From positions 1,128,555 to 1,148,554 of the forward strand of contig NW_014577078.1 of the NCBI RefSeq assembly GCF_000485595.1: 20,000 nt of DNA, written 5' to 3'. The position numbers were made by a program, and so were the translations under genes. The DNA comes from Priapulus caudatus. Its lineage: Eukaryota > Priapulida > Priapulimorpha > Priapulimorphida > Priapulidae. The stretch's first letter is position 1. The number at the start of each line of letters is the position of its first letter. The notes under the pieces are model-generated. The model searched no databases and was not told the DNA's origin. It saw nothing but the letters and a program-made list of their open reading frames with translations. Below are positions 10,309-20,000 of this stretch, one piece after another.

Positions 10309-10314
10309 AATAAA
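10309..10314 (+). promoter_or_regulatory. polyadenylation signal AATAAA
   Basis: The canonical hexamer occurs here for the first time after the receptor stop codon. A T-rich stretch with TCGTCTTTATC follows within 20 bases and could serve as the downstream element. It is the best candidate for the end of the receptor mRNA. Confidence 0.55.
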
Positions 10315-10335
10315 ATTTCCGTCGTCTTTATCAAT

Positions 10336-11213
10336 TTCGGTAGCTAACACTGAACCAGGCCTGTCAATCGGTTTCAGCACTATGTACAGACCTGCACACA
10401 TTTCCGCCCGCGGAAGTCTTGCTAAGTGCGTTATGAGTTGCATGTGCCACGATAGAGCGTTGACGGCATCTGACAGAAGGGTATGCGTGCTTGTTGGCGT
10501 ACGGCGACTACCATGACAATACGGAATAACCGCGCAGAGCATGACGCCAATTAGAGGCTAATTCTTTCATGTTTTTCGGGCTCTCTAAAAGGAGAATTGG
10601 CGAGAGTCCGGTGAAAATAGCAGTTGAGCTCCACAACAGAACCTCTTCGCGAGAATAGGACGAATGCGGAGCTGTATTCCCTCCAGCACGACGTACATCT
10701 GGTTAAATTAACGTGAGTGGGGGAATCTGAAGGAAAAAGAGAGCATGAACGTAGGCCTTAGGCAGACACGTGCTACCGTCCTGTACCCGTGCGTGGTGCT
10801 AACGCACTGCAGGGGCGCGTTATAGAACCCATGACAACATAACCGGCGTGTAAGAACGCTGTCGAACTGACATGCATGGTTTGCGCTGTCCGGGACTGTG
10901 ATGAGAATACCCTGTGGTTATTAGGTGTCGCGAATTAGACCCAAAACGTGATACTTGCATCGCATCGCCCAAATTTCTATCAATTCCATAGTTGTCTCTA
11001 CGTTGAGAGCCGTACTTGTGAAATGTGAACCATTTGATATCACATCATACGAGCATTTTGCCCATGATATGTTGACGCAAATATCAATGTTTGAATGCTT
11101 CATAAGCAAATGCTAGCCGCCATTACTAAGCAGCGCCTTATTGTGTCGAACTGATACTTTGATGCATCTGAAGAAAGGTGGACTGACTAGGCCAATCAGT
11201 GCGACTAACGGCG
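10336..11213. other. unassigned sequence downstream of the receptor gene
   Basis: No gene is recognised. A 120-codon minus-strand open frame (10180-10542) overlaps the putative 3' UTR. It has ordinary amino-acid composition but no motif I know, and it is probably chance. The remainder is unique sequence with no repeats of note. Confidence 0.5.
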
Positions 11214-11480
<267 letters not shown>

Positions 11481-11519
11481 AAAGCACAGCGCACAGCGAG
11501 GACACCCACCCACCACACA

Positions 11520-11528
11520 TTTATATAT

Positions 11529-11560
<32 letters not shown>

Positions 11561-11621
11561 CATGATATATATATATATATATATATAATACTTTTTATGC
11601 CGATATATATGTTATATATAT
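11520..11621. repeat. (TA)n tract with central CATG palindrome
   Basis: Mostly AT dinucleotide. Positions 11550-11575 form a perfect 26-bp palindrome centred on CATG. The tract lies midway between a CA-rich and a GT-rich arm, so the three together can fold back. Confidence 0.93.
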
Positions 11622-11627
11622 CTATAG

Positions 11628-11643
11628 TATGTGTGTTGTGTTG

Positions 11644-11674
<31 letters not shown>

Positions 11675-11800
11675 TGTGTGTGTGTTGTGCGTGCGTGCGT
11701 GCTTGCGTGCGTGGCCGCTGGCTGTGCGTGCGTTGCGTGCGTGCGTGCGTGCATGTGTCGTGTGTGTGTGTGTGTGGTGTATGTGTGTGTGTGTGTGTGG
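11628..11800. repeat. imperfect (GT)n/(GTGC)n tract
   Basis: GT repeats with many single-base slips (GTTGTG, GTGGTG) surround a GTGC-rich core (about 11688-11757). It is the reverse-complement counterpart of the CA-rich tract 150 bases upstream. Confidence 0.95.
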
Positions 11801-12141
11801 CGTGCGTGGGCGTTGCCGAAAATGTGAAGAGGTCTAATTCAATCAGCGATTACGACCAATTCGACAAATCATAAATGAGCATATCCTTACCTAATGTACA
11901 CGGTGATGGAGTGGCGATATCCCCGGCTCGACTCGTGTACAGTTTGCGCACCATCGATGTCAAGTCCTGCGCGCTGAAGCCTAATGCCTCCGCTGCCGAG
12001 TATCAATCGCTACATCGCGTCTTTGCCGGAATGTCTTTCAGCAATCGGCGTGTCATTATGGATGGGTGGGTACGTGCAGCGGAGGTGACGCTTTGTGCGG
12101 CCATAATGGCCGGTGTTCTTCTATGTTGGATTATTAACGCG
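11801..12141 (+). other. unique sequence with an unrecognised open frame
   Basis: A frame opens at ATG 11875, right after an in-frame TAA (11872-11874), and runs through unique sequence to about 12139 before entering GT repeats, where it stays open to 12393. The unique part (about 88 codons) has a fairly coding-like codon pattern and ends in a hydrophobic stretch (LCAAIMAGVLLCWII). I recognise no family, and no splice sites clearly bound it. It may be chance or an unplaced exon. Confidence 0.25.
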
Positions 12142-12179
12142 TGCGTGTGTGTTGTGTGTGTGCGCCTGTGTGTGTGTGT

Positions 12180-12273
<94 letters not shown>

Positions 12274-12278
12274 TGTGT
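12142..12278. repeat. (GT)n microsatellite
   Basis: Nearly pure GT over about 135 bases, broken by GCC, a GG slip and two GAGTGT interruptions. Confidence 0.97.
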
Positions 12279-12843
12279 AATAAATACCGGATTCCGAGTA
12301 TGTGCCGCGCGCACCGTCCACCTACGAATCCAGGTCACCGTTTTCAGAAACAAAATGAGTCTTAACAATTACCTTCGCGCAATCTGTGCATAAAGTAGTC
12401 CTGAATTTACATGTAGTAAGGTGGCAGCATTGGCGTAGCAACAAGACTTGTGTAAAATCGACTTTACCAGCAGGCGAAATTATTATCTAGCTTACTGTCG
12501 ATTCTGTGAAAGTAATCGCAAATGACCTTCTTTCGTTTGTTCCTGGACGTCTTACGATAACGTTAGAAAACATTAGACTACAGACCGAATTTATTCAAAT
12601 TACTCTGCGGTAGTAGTTGTGCGAGTCAAACAGGGCCTGTAAATACAATATATGTAAACAATATACGAATCGCTATAGCGAATAACCTACTAAAAGTTAT
12701 TTTTAAATAAAAAAAAACATGTATGATATAAATATTAATGGGAAACATGCCATAGGACATACAAGGATAACATTTTTAATCAAGACATTGTTGTGATGTT
12801 GAATGATGATCGAGAGGCCAAGATAAAATTTGTACTCGTAAAT

Positions 12844-12845
<2 letters not shown>
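12279..12845. other. unassigned AT-rich sequence
   Basis: No gene or element is recognised. There is a short A-rich run at 12706-12718. Confidence 0.5.

Positions 12846-12875
<30 letters not shown>
12846..12875. repeat. (TA)n microsatellite
   Basis: Uninterrupted AT dinucleotide run of about 28 bases. Confidence 0.95.
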
Positions 12876-12876
<1 letters not shown>

Positions 12877-13681
12877 GTAGCCGTTGTGACGGCTATAACG
12901 AGTTTGGTCATCGCGTGCGTAGGTCTACGTGCGTATATATTCACTGTGCAACTTTCGTCCTTATATACCCAATCTTAAATTAAAGTATTCGTTGCATGCC
13001 GCAGGGAGTGGGAATTAATGGGGGTATTCTACGCAAGGAATCGTAATTTGGGCATTTAAAGTACATTGCAGACGACAGCGTGGCGCCTTGCCTCGCCTTG
13101 TCTCTTGGCGGGCGTAACGTCTCACCGTTGGTTAGCGACCAACGAGTAGATATGATTCCGGAATGCGATTCGTAAATCTCCGCTCCATGATATCGACTGG
13201 GAAAACACAGAACACGCTCTCGTGTAAATCTGTTCGATCAAGGTACTGTTTGTTCCCTATTTGAAACGCCATTGGGGCATTACGCCCGATACAGGATCGT
13301 GAGCTCATGCTAAGATATCTTACTTCTTATCATCCGGTCTGAAGGCTTTGACAGGGTTGTTTAAAGTTTAAGATAGGCGTGAGTAAAGCAATATCATGGC
13401 TGAGTAGACACTACGCAGCCATGCAGATGTGTGCACACCATGGCTGAGGGGGGGGGGCGACTAAGCAGGTCAGTAAAAACCTTGGTCACCAAAACATGTT
13501 ACCAACGTGAGAGCTATAGTGCTTGGCATTTAGATTGTTATTGAGAGCACGCGTGACATAAACGGCCCACTTATTTAGAATACTAATATGTAACCACACG
13601 TGCCCACTTCCCTCTCACCCTCCTCATCAAAAAGTATATATTTATTTTAGTTTTGGTTCACATAGTGTTACCTATAGACGT
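12876..13681. other. unassigned sequence with a compact hairpin and a G run
   Basis: No gene is recognised. Positions 13395-13423 can fold into a stem of 8 plus 4 pairs with one mismatch and a three-base loop (CATGGCTG...CAGCCATG). A further copy of CATGGCTGAG at 13439-13448 leads into ten Gs (13448-13457). A 7-bp hairpin (CGTTGGT/ACCAACG) lies at 13126-13144. Confidence 0.5.
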
Positions 13682-13792
13682 GGGAAACAGATAGAGGGGG
13701 AAGACGAGGAGCGAAAGAGAGGAGAGATAGAGAGAGGGAGAGAGAGAGAGGCGGGGACAGAGAGTTAGTGCGCGCGTGAGAGAGGAGAGAGA
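13682..13792. repeat. GA-rich polypurine tract
   Basis: Plus-strand purine-rich sequence, mainly GAGA, with a break near 13764-13777 (TTAGTGCGCGCGT). The long purine-pyrimidine asymmetry gives triplex (H-DNA) potential. Confidence 0.9.
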
Positions 13793-15898
13793 ATGTTAAT
13801 ATTTGCCAGTATGACTAGAGAGTATAGGAACCTAACAACTTAGTTACGTTAATAACAATGCTCACGCGCACAAAAAATGACGCTCATAACAGCGAGTAGT
13901 GTAATGTTTGTAATGTCAGGTACACCTACGTACATGACTAGTTCAACAGAAACGAAATCCCATCAAAACTTGGTATTAGAGGCTCGGTTTCGAGTATTAG
14001 CAACCCCCTCCCCATGGCTGTGATCAACGATTAGCGGTTTCGCTGCTAACCGACTTCTTGTTTAAAACCCCCTTGATGTCACCTTGCTTTATATATACAT
14101 ACGCGAATAAAGTGTATGGATCTAGAGCTAAACTCCGTCACATATTTGCTTATGTTATAACTGGTATTTAATCTATGTGTGTACACACGTACCGCTCTAT
14201 ATGGCCGTGGGCAGTAAAGCTCCGCGATTGCGCCTGTATATTCGTATAGTTTGCGGACTTTATAGAGTTTCTAAATGTCGTACGTAACTGACTAATAACA
14301 GTATATAGATAGTTGGCATCGTACGTTGTTTCGAACCGATAGCCTTGATATTATATTGTACGTATTACTTGTTGCCATCGCGCGTACTATATGGTGGTGA
14401 GTCCCTGCCGTGATCGATCGTGTCACAGCATGGAGGGACGCGTACGTACTTTGGGTCGTAGAGGGAAAAACCCAGTAAATTATTGGGTGCGAGACGAGGA
14501 GCGGGCTGAGTGTCATAGGCGACATACGAAGCCCCCGAAAATTGCGAACCAAGTACCGCCAACGCCTGCCAGACAAAGAGAGACGGCGAGGAGGAAGAGG
14601 GGAGTAGGGCGGCAAGCGAGAAAAATGGGAACTTCCTGTCAACAGAAATAACCACTTTAATATCACACGCGAATACTTTAAGGGACACGATACGCATCAA
14701 TTGCAATATTACGCAATATACAAAAGGTCAAAACTAGGTTGGGCTACTAGAGGCTAAGCTCCGTAGTCACTCACTATACACACGGACAGGCAAGCCAAGA
14801 GTAAGGCAACACAACTGGGCTGCTACAGGCAATTTTACACATTCTATTCGGTCACATAGTCCGACATATCCGACGGCTGTATGATATTGCTGGCAGAGGC
14901 AACCTCGTAGATACATATTTAACTTGGGGGTAAATCACATCGATGCCTGGTCACTTGTCAGCGCTGATTGATGTATGGAGGAAATGAAATAGAATAAGGA
15001 AGCGACAAGCGAGTGCTCACTCACCTGTCAAACTCCTATGGTGGTGGTTGTATTTTATTTTACATCTTGCCCAGTTGTACATTTTGCAATAAACTCTGTT
15101 CGCGGTTGCATCTGTACGCATGCTATAATGACACTGCAACCCAGCCTTGTCTCGTTCTTGGTAGGACGTGCGTGATGGACATGCCTCGATCGAAATATTA
15201 CATGGCACGATTGCTTCGTGTATGATATCATGTATCATGTAAAATATGTGATACCATATAGAATCGCGAAACCCCACACGTCTTGTTCTGAACTATGCGG
15301 TTGCGAATGGATCCTATATATGCGTTATGTCGTTGAAACGCACATGTATGGAATCAATGCAACCAGTCACCGCACATCGTCCAACGCACCTATACATATC
15401 AACGGTTGTCACTGGCGGTATGAAGTCTATAAAAGTCTATGACGGCATAGTGTATCGGTAGGTGGGTGAATGTGAGTGGAGTCCTGAGGGCGGCGGGAGA
15501 TTTTGCGAAATGAGAGGGGGCCGCTATCCGATTGGATAAAATTGTTCAGTTGACGTTGTTTGATCGCATGAGTGGATAAATTGTCACGTACTATTACTAT
15601 TTATAAAGCTATTTATACGCGACGTAATAAGCCCAAACTTCATTTCTTGTGTCAGCGAGATGTCTAGTCGAGCGCAGATAACGAGGAAATTCAAAAATAT
15701 TTTATACGCATGTGGTGTTATTCGAAAGTATAGACCAACGGTCTTCAGCTTATATTACATGCGATAGGGATTGCATTATTGTGTAACATTGAAATGTTTG
15801 TCGACTAGCTGATCGTATTTATGGCATTCCTTAGATCAGAGTTGCCGAGCAGATATAGACGTATACGTGTTACAAGACCGAATAAATTCCCCTGTTAC
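13793..15898. other. unassigned 2.1-kb unique sequence
   Basis: No gene is recognised. Around 14365-14706 both strands stay open: 86 codons plus-strand (14391-14651, basic and Arg-rich) and 124 and 113 codons minus-strand (14292-14666, 14365-14706). None has a recognisable motif. Opposing open frames in the same GC-richer patch are most simply explained by few stop codons there. No RNA gene or transposon end was seen. Confidence 0.45.
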
Positions 15899-15917
15899 TA
15901 TATATATATATATATAT
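15899..15917. repeat. (TA)n microsatellite
   Basis: Short uninterrupted TA run. Confidence 0.9.
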
Positions 15918-15974
15918 TAGTTACGTCGCACTATGGTCCGATAGCTGTAAAGCACGATTCTTGAAGCTATGATG

Positions 15975-15992
15975 TATATATATATATATATT
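15975..15992. repeat. (TA)n microsatellite
   Basis: A second short TA run, about 57 bases after the first. The spacer contains an ATAGCT/AGCTAT inverted pair but no gene. Confidence 0.9.
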
Positions 15993-17439
15993 AATACGTG
16001 CTTCTGTGCGCGCCTCTGTGCATTTATATAAGCATTAAGAGTACATTTTGGTGTTTAGTAATATTGACAGTGTTGTGTAACGCTAAAATTAGGCCCACCA
16101 TTTTTGTTTTTCGACATTTCATAGTTAATTAATTCATGTAATTGTGAGTCATTAGACTGGTGGACCCCAATGACTCTTAACGCTCATGTCATCATAACTG
16201 TTATAGGTTCAATAAAATTTGGAACACAAAGATCGTACAACTTCAACGCGTTGTTACTTCTCTTGTCAACGTGTGCAATTTTACGAGGGTGAACTCGTGT
16301 GTGAGTGTGCCTTCTCTCTATCGCCGTATTCCCGAGAATGGTTCCAGCTTGCACCGTTCTCACACGTCTGCTAAAAGTGCCCACCACACAAGGGCGAAAA
16401 CATCGATCGCTTCAGAAATGGTACGTAGAAAAAGCGATGAAAAACAAAATGAGAAAACCAATATAAAAACCGGACCATAGGCGAGAGCATCCTTACAGTG
16501 AACCCCGTAATTGGTTTTACCCACTGCATGCGCATAAGAACACTCTTGTAGGCTAATATTACTCCCATTGATGCGAGTGCACGGAAGATGGCCACCTGAT
16601 ACATGCGGCAATTTCACAACGGCCATTTGAGATGTTCTAATTCTAAGAACTTCTCCCCCTTGAGATGCGTAAGCTTTAGACACTTTTCTTTTTCAACCGT
16701 AAAAATGCGTCGCAATGCGTGCAAATGTAAGCAAATGATATTGTTTGTTGCTTCCGTTTTTTTATAGCTTAGGTTAGCCAGGTATGTGAAACTCAAACCT
16801 TTAACTGTTGCAATGCCTATATCTTAGAGAATACCGCTACAGTGTTAGTTGAAAACTAAGGATACCTAAACTAAACGCTTAAAGGTTAACTTTCACAAAA
16901 TATTTTTTTCTTAAACATAACGTTTATTTGTCCAGATAAAATACGTAAATTTAAGAGTTAGGTAAATGGTAGCTAATTGCTTTTGCTAATAAACTATTCA
17001 ATTGCAAACAATAATTCTTGCTTTAATGGAAAGTCGAAAATCGCTAGCGCCCATATTTAAATTATTTAAATCAAACGTTTATCGAAAATGGGTTCCGCTT
17101 GCGTGATCCATGTCATTTCTCAAAGGACTTTCGCTAACAGCAAAATCATTCCTCTGACGAAATATATTACAACAAAATAATAAATGCGTCGTTGCTGCGT
17201 AGCGTGTGTACATGATCACTTTCTTCATGACGACAGTTGCTGCCGCCATCAACTTATAAATAACGAAGAAATCGCACGTTTCTTAGCAATTTTAGTTTCA
17301 ATAATTGTATATCGCGCCGTAATAGCTCAATCCTTACACCACGGTAATCTCTACACATACTAGCTTCGCAAAGTCCCATCTAGAGAAGACGTTGTAAAAT
17401 CAGTTTACTGTCAATTAAGCTGTTAACTATTAATTCTTA
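15993..17439. other. unassigned AT-rich sequence
   Basis: No gene is recognised. Open frames on the minus strand at 16360-16683 (107 codons) and 16371-16604 (77 codons) overlap in different frames, each with a hydrophobic Phe-rich stretch, and neither resembles a known protein. No splice-site pair supports an exon. Confidence 0.45.
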
Positions 17440-17830
17440 GAATTACTGTTCGGCGCGACAACAAAGCAAGATGCAGTCGTGACGGCGCCTAATCGCTGCG
17501 GCGCCGGCTACGCTGCGACGAACGCAGCACGGACGTCCATCGCACTGACGTCATCGACGAACGCCGCGTCGTTGTCGTTTTGCGCGCAAGTCGTTTATCA
17601 TCATTATTCAGCACATATGCACGCGATTCGGAGATGGAAATGCCCGATTGCGGAACTCTTCTGCCGTGAAAGCGCGCTACACGCGAGCACGGGCGAGTTG
17701 ATTGATTTCGGGCGCAATAACAACTAAACAAGCGCGGCTTAGGCAGGTAAACGTCGGCGCGGGCAGCTGCTCATGCACAAACATCGTCGGCCAGACGCTG
17801 CGGACTAGGAAGCCAAACATTTGTGAGGCT
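17440..17830. promoter_or_regulatory. CpG-rich patch with a perfect CRE; possible promoter
   Basis: Seen directly: CpG dinucleotides cluster far more densely here than in the AT-rich sequence to the left, especially at 17452-17600, and TGACGTCA (a consensus cAMP response element) is at 17546-17553. A long GA tract begins at 17851. Inferred: such a CpG and CRE cluster can mark a promoter or first exon. No TATA box, initiator or donor site is clear, and direction is unknown. Open frames on both strands (17479-17727 plus, 17489-17731 minus) show only that stops are rare in GC-rich sequence. Confidence 0.22.
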
Positions 17831-17850
17831 CTCATGTCGTGCGACGCTTC

Positions 17851-18190
17851 CAGAGAAACAGTGGAGGCGAGAGAGCGAGAGCGAGAGAGAGAGAGAGAGA
17901 GAAAGCGCGCGAGAGAGAGAGAGAGAGGGGGGGCGCTAAGGATGAGAGAGAGCGAGAGAGAGAGAGAGAGGGAGCAAGAGAGAAAAAGGAAAATAAGAAG
18001 AGGGGTGGGGAAAGAGGCGCACCACAGAGAGACGAGTTAGAGATGTGAGAGGGGCAAGATAGACGGGAGAAAGAATGAAAGAAAGATGAGGACGGGGATG
18101 GAGAGAGGCACACACGGGGAACGAGCGAAAGAGAAAGAGTGAAAGATAGACAGCGATATATACAAACAGGAGGTGAGAGATAGGGTGATG
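17851..18190. repeat. GA-rich polypurine tract
   Basis: About 340 bases of mostly purines on the plus strand, with pure GA runs at about 17884-17901 and 17911-17927. Interruptions are mainly single C or T bases. It leads directly into the GATA array, so it forms the first part of a composite tract of about 1.2 kb. Confidence 0.92.
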
Positions 18191-18191
18191 A

Positions 18192-18410
<219 letters not shown>

Positions 18411-19062
18411 GATGGATGGATGATGGATGGATGGATGGACTGGAATGGATGGATGGATGGATGGATGGATGGATGGATGGATGGATGGTGGATGGATGGA
18501 TGGATGGCTGTATGGATAGGTATGTATGGTGTATGGTGGATGGATGGATGGATGGATGGATGGCTGACTGGATAGGATGCTGGATGCATGGATGCATGCG
18601 ATGGATGGATGGATGGATGATGGATGGATGGGAGGATGGAATGGATGGATGAGATGGATGGATGGATGGATGATGGATGGATGTGGATGGAGGGATGGAT
18701 GGAATTGGATGGTATGGATGGCTATGGATAGACATGGATGGATTTGTGAACTGATATGGACTGGATTGATTGATGGATGGATGGATGGATGGATGGATGG
18801 ATGGATGGCTGGATGGATGATGGATGGATGGAGTGAGATAGGCTGGATGGATGGATGGATGGATGCGCTGGAGCGATGGATATGGACTGGATGGATGGAT
18901 GGATGGATGATGGATGGTGGATGGGTGGGATTGGGATGAGTTGGATGGATTGGATGGATGGATTAGATGGATGGATGGTGGATGTATGGATGGATGGATG
19001 GATGGATGGAGGATGGATTGGATGGATGGATAGGATGAATGCGATGGATTGGATGGATGGAT
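18411..19062. repeat. degenerate (GATG)n tandem array
   Basis: About 650 bases of GGAT/GATG units with the same kinds of irregularity as the array at 3601-5075: a one-unit loss giving GATGATGG, TTGGAT, and GCGATGG. On the minus strand it reads CCAT, so it is the inverse-orientation relative of that array. The junction with the preceding GATA tract keeps the 4-base register. Met-Asp-Gly-Trp and Ile-His-Pro-Ser frames here come from the repeat. Confidence 0.97.
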
Positions 19063-19074
19063 AATAACTAATCT

Positions 19075-19140
19075 ATTATATATATCATTACATATATATT
19101 ATATATATATATATATATACTATATATATTATATATAATA
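19075..19140. repeat. (TA)n tract
   Basis: AT dinucleotide sequence with C interruptions (ATCATTACATAT, ATACTATA). Confidence 0.9.
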
Positions 19141-19143
19141 GCA

Positions 19144-19166
19144 GAGAGAGGAGAGAGAGAGAGAGT
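19144..19166. repeat. (GA)n short tract
   Basis: GAGA run with one GGA slip, immediately after the TA tract. Confidence 0.85.
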
Positions 19167-19231
19167 ATCGTACCGTAATAGATACTATATATACTAGATC
19201 TATGGTGAATATATGTCTGTCTGCCTCTCTT

Positions 19232-19267
19232 ACATATTATATCATACTATAATATGATATAATATGT
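19232..19267. repeat. perfect 15-bp inverted repeat
   Basis: ACATATTATATCATA (19232-19246) and its exact reverse complement (19253-19267) flank a 6-base spacer. The right arm runs into the GT tract. Confidence 0.85.
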
Positions 19268-19345
19268 GTGTGTGGTGTGCGTGTGTGTGTGTGTGGTCGT
19301 GGTGTGTGTGTGTGATGTGGTGTGTGTGTGTGTGCGTGTGTGTGT
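19265..19345. repeat. imperfect (GT)n microsatellite followed by a G run
   Basis: GT repeats with GG, TC and GATG slips. It ends in TAA followed by nine Gs at 19348-19356. Confidence 0.93.
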
Positions 19346-19356
19346 AAGGGGGGGGG

Positions 19357-19495
19357 CTACACCACCAAACGAAGCTACCATTGTACTGAAAGCTATGTTT
19401 ACGATGTGCTATTTTAAATTTGAAGCAAACTCAACATCTTGCAGTATATTGCAGGAACTATAACTGCAGTTATGATGATCACTAACCTCAGTAGC
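19357..19495. other. short unassigned unique sequence
   Basis: About 140 bases without a gene. It contains a 14-bp perfect palindrome, ATAACTGCAGTTAT, at 19460-19473. Confidence 0.5.
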
Positions 19496-19536
19496 ATATA
19501 TATCAGGAGTAGATAATAGGGATATATTATCTACTC

Positions 19537-19547
<11 letters not shown>
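19496..19547. repeat. perfect 23-bp inverted repeat (hairpin)
   Basis: The left arm (19496-19518) and right arm (19525-19547) are exact reverse complements around a 6-base loop, GGGATA. The stem core, ATCAGGAG with CTCCTGAT, is the same 8 bp that forms the base of the hairpin at 10265-10296. The right arm merges into a (TA)n run, so only about 18 bp of the stem is outside simple repeat. Confidence 0.9.

Positions 19548-19568
<21 letters not shown>
19541..19568. repeat. (TA)n microsatellite
   Basis: Uninterrupted TA run followed by a short GA-rich segment (19569-19585). Confidence 0.92.
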
Positions 19569-19571
<3 letters not shown>

Positions 19572-20000
19572 AGAGATAGAGAGCGCGGCAGATATTCCAT
19601 GCACCGTCACGCGACACGACGATAACAAGCGTGCAGCAGCAGTAGGTTCATAGAATTTTTCCGCTCTTGGGGAGCGATGAACCTTTCATGCATAGCTCAA
19701 TAAGAGCAAATGGGAGATTCTCTTAGATTTTAACATGTTTACTCGCCGCTGCTGTTGGAATAAACATATTTTCGCGATTAAAGCGTGAGTAACGTGGAAT
19801 CGGGCGGACGACGTGTTTTTCATGCATTAGTGCGATATCCACAAGTGACCTTAAAAGCATGCACCGCTGACTAATCGTGCTTCGCCCTGTGTTGGCGCTC
19901 GATGCCCTGGCATCGCCATCGGCACCATCTCCTTGACCATTAAAGTACCGTTACCAAATAATTGCATACGTTCTTGGCTGTTCGGATGGTAGACACAATT
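19569..20000. other. unassigned sequence with a nested inverted repeat
   Basis: No gene is recognised up to the window edge. Positions 19634-19754 hold nested complementary segments: CAGCAGC with GCTGCTG (19634-19640/19748-19754), AGGTTCAT with ATGAACCT (19644-19651/19677-19684) and CGCTC with GAGCG (19662-19666/19672-19676). Together they could form a branched RNA or DNA fold. Confidence 0.4.

Larger units (their letters stand above)
9875..10335 (+). other. probable 3' UTR of the receptor gene
   Basis: This stretch runs from the receptor stop codon to just past the first downstream AATAAA. It is AT-rich and without a recognised gene. The length of about 450 bases is plausible. The exact cleavage site is inferred from the signal only. 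Confidence 0.5.

Noticed and set aside
10180-10542. 120-codon minus-strand frame opposite the receptor 3' UTR
   Set aside because: Ordinary composition but no recognisable motif, and it overlaps the likely 3' UTR and contains the hairpin. Chance is the simpler explanation without conservation data.
14292-14706. Overlapping plus and minus frames of 86-124 codons
   Set aside because: Both strands are open over the same GC-richer patch, no domain is visible, and there is no splice or promoter evidence.
16360-16683. 107-codon minus-strand frame with a hydrophobic stretch
   Set aside because: A second frame overlaps it, and neither resembles a known membrane protein. Phe-rich sequence follows from A/T-rich DNA.
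17479-17731. Frames on both strands in the CpG-rich patch
   Set aside because: High GC lowers stop frequency. The Arg/Ser-rich and Ala-rich translations have no motif.

Overview
The window is nuclear DNA from an animal, most likely a marine invertebrate (lophotrochozoan or other bilaterian). The phylum is an inference and cannot be fixed from this sequence. The support is: a spliced exon of a peptide GPCR with a 3' splice site and a polyadenylation signal; no bacterial-style operons, ribosome binding sites or dense coding; long AT-rich stretches; and very many microsatellites of types common in animals ((GT)n, (TA)n, (GA)n, (GATA)n, (CCAT)n).

Only one piece of a gene is recognisable. The terminal exon at 9441-9874 (+ strand) encodes TM7, helix 8 and the cytoplasmic tail of a vasopressin/oxytocin-type receptor. 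It is followed by a likely 3' UTR ending near an AATAAA at 10309-10314. That UTR holds a perfect 12-bp hairpin just upstream of the signal. I could not find the exons for TM1-TM6; they probably lie upstream of the window, beyond a long intron.

Layout: 1-76 is a (GATA)n array; 1002-1358 is a copy of a terminal-inverted-repeat dispersed element; 1941-2149 is GT-rich; 2527-2569 is (TA)n; 3601-5075 is a degenerate (CCAT)n array; 7601-7785 and 8006-8160 are two (GT)n tracts; 9441 to about 10330 is the receptor terminal exon; 11214-11800 is a (CA)n-(TA)n-(GT)n composite forming a large imperfect inverted repeat; 12142-12278 is (GT)n; 13682-13792 is GA-rich; 15899-15992 holds two short (TA)n runs; 17440-17830 is a CpG-rich patch with a perfect CRE; 17851-19062 is a purine-rich composite of GA, GATA and GATG tracts; 19075-19568 holds (TA)n, (GA)n and (GT)n tracts with two perfect hairpins. 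The rest is unassigned intronic or intergenic sequence.

I did not find an undescribed multi-gene system. The observations most worth checking are the dispersed TIR element, two perfect hairpins 9.2 kb apart that share an identical 8-bp stem base, and the opposite orientation of the two CCAT/ATGG arrays. Long open frames elsewhere arise from simple repeats that lack stop codons, not from proteins.
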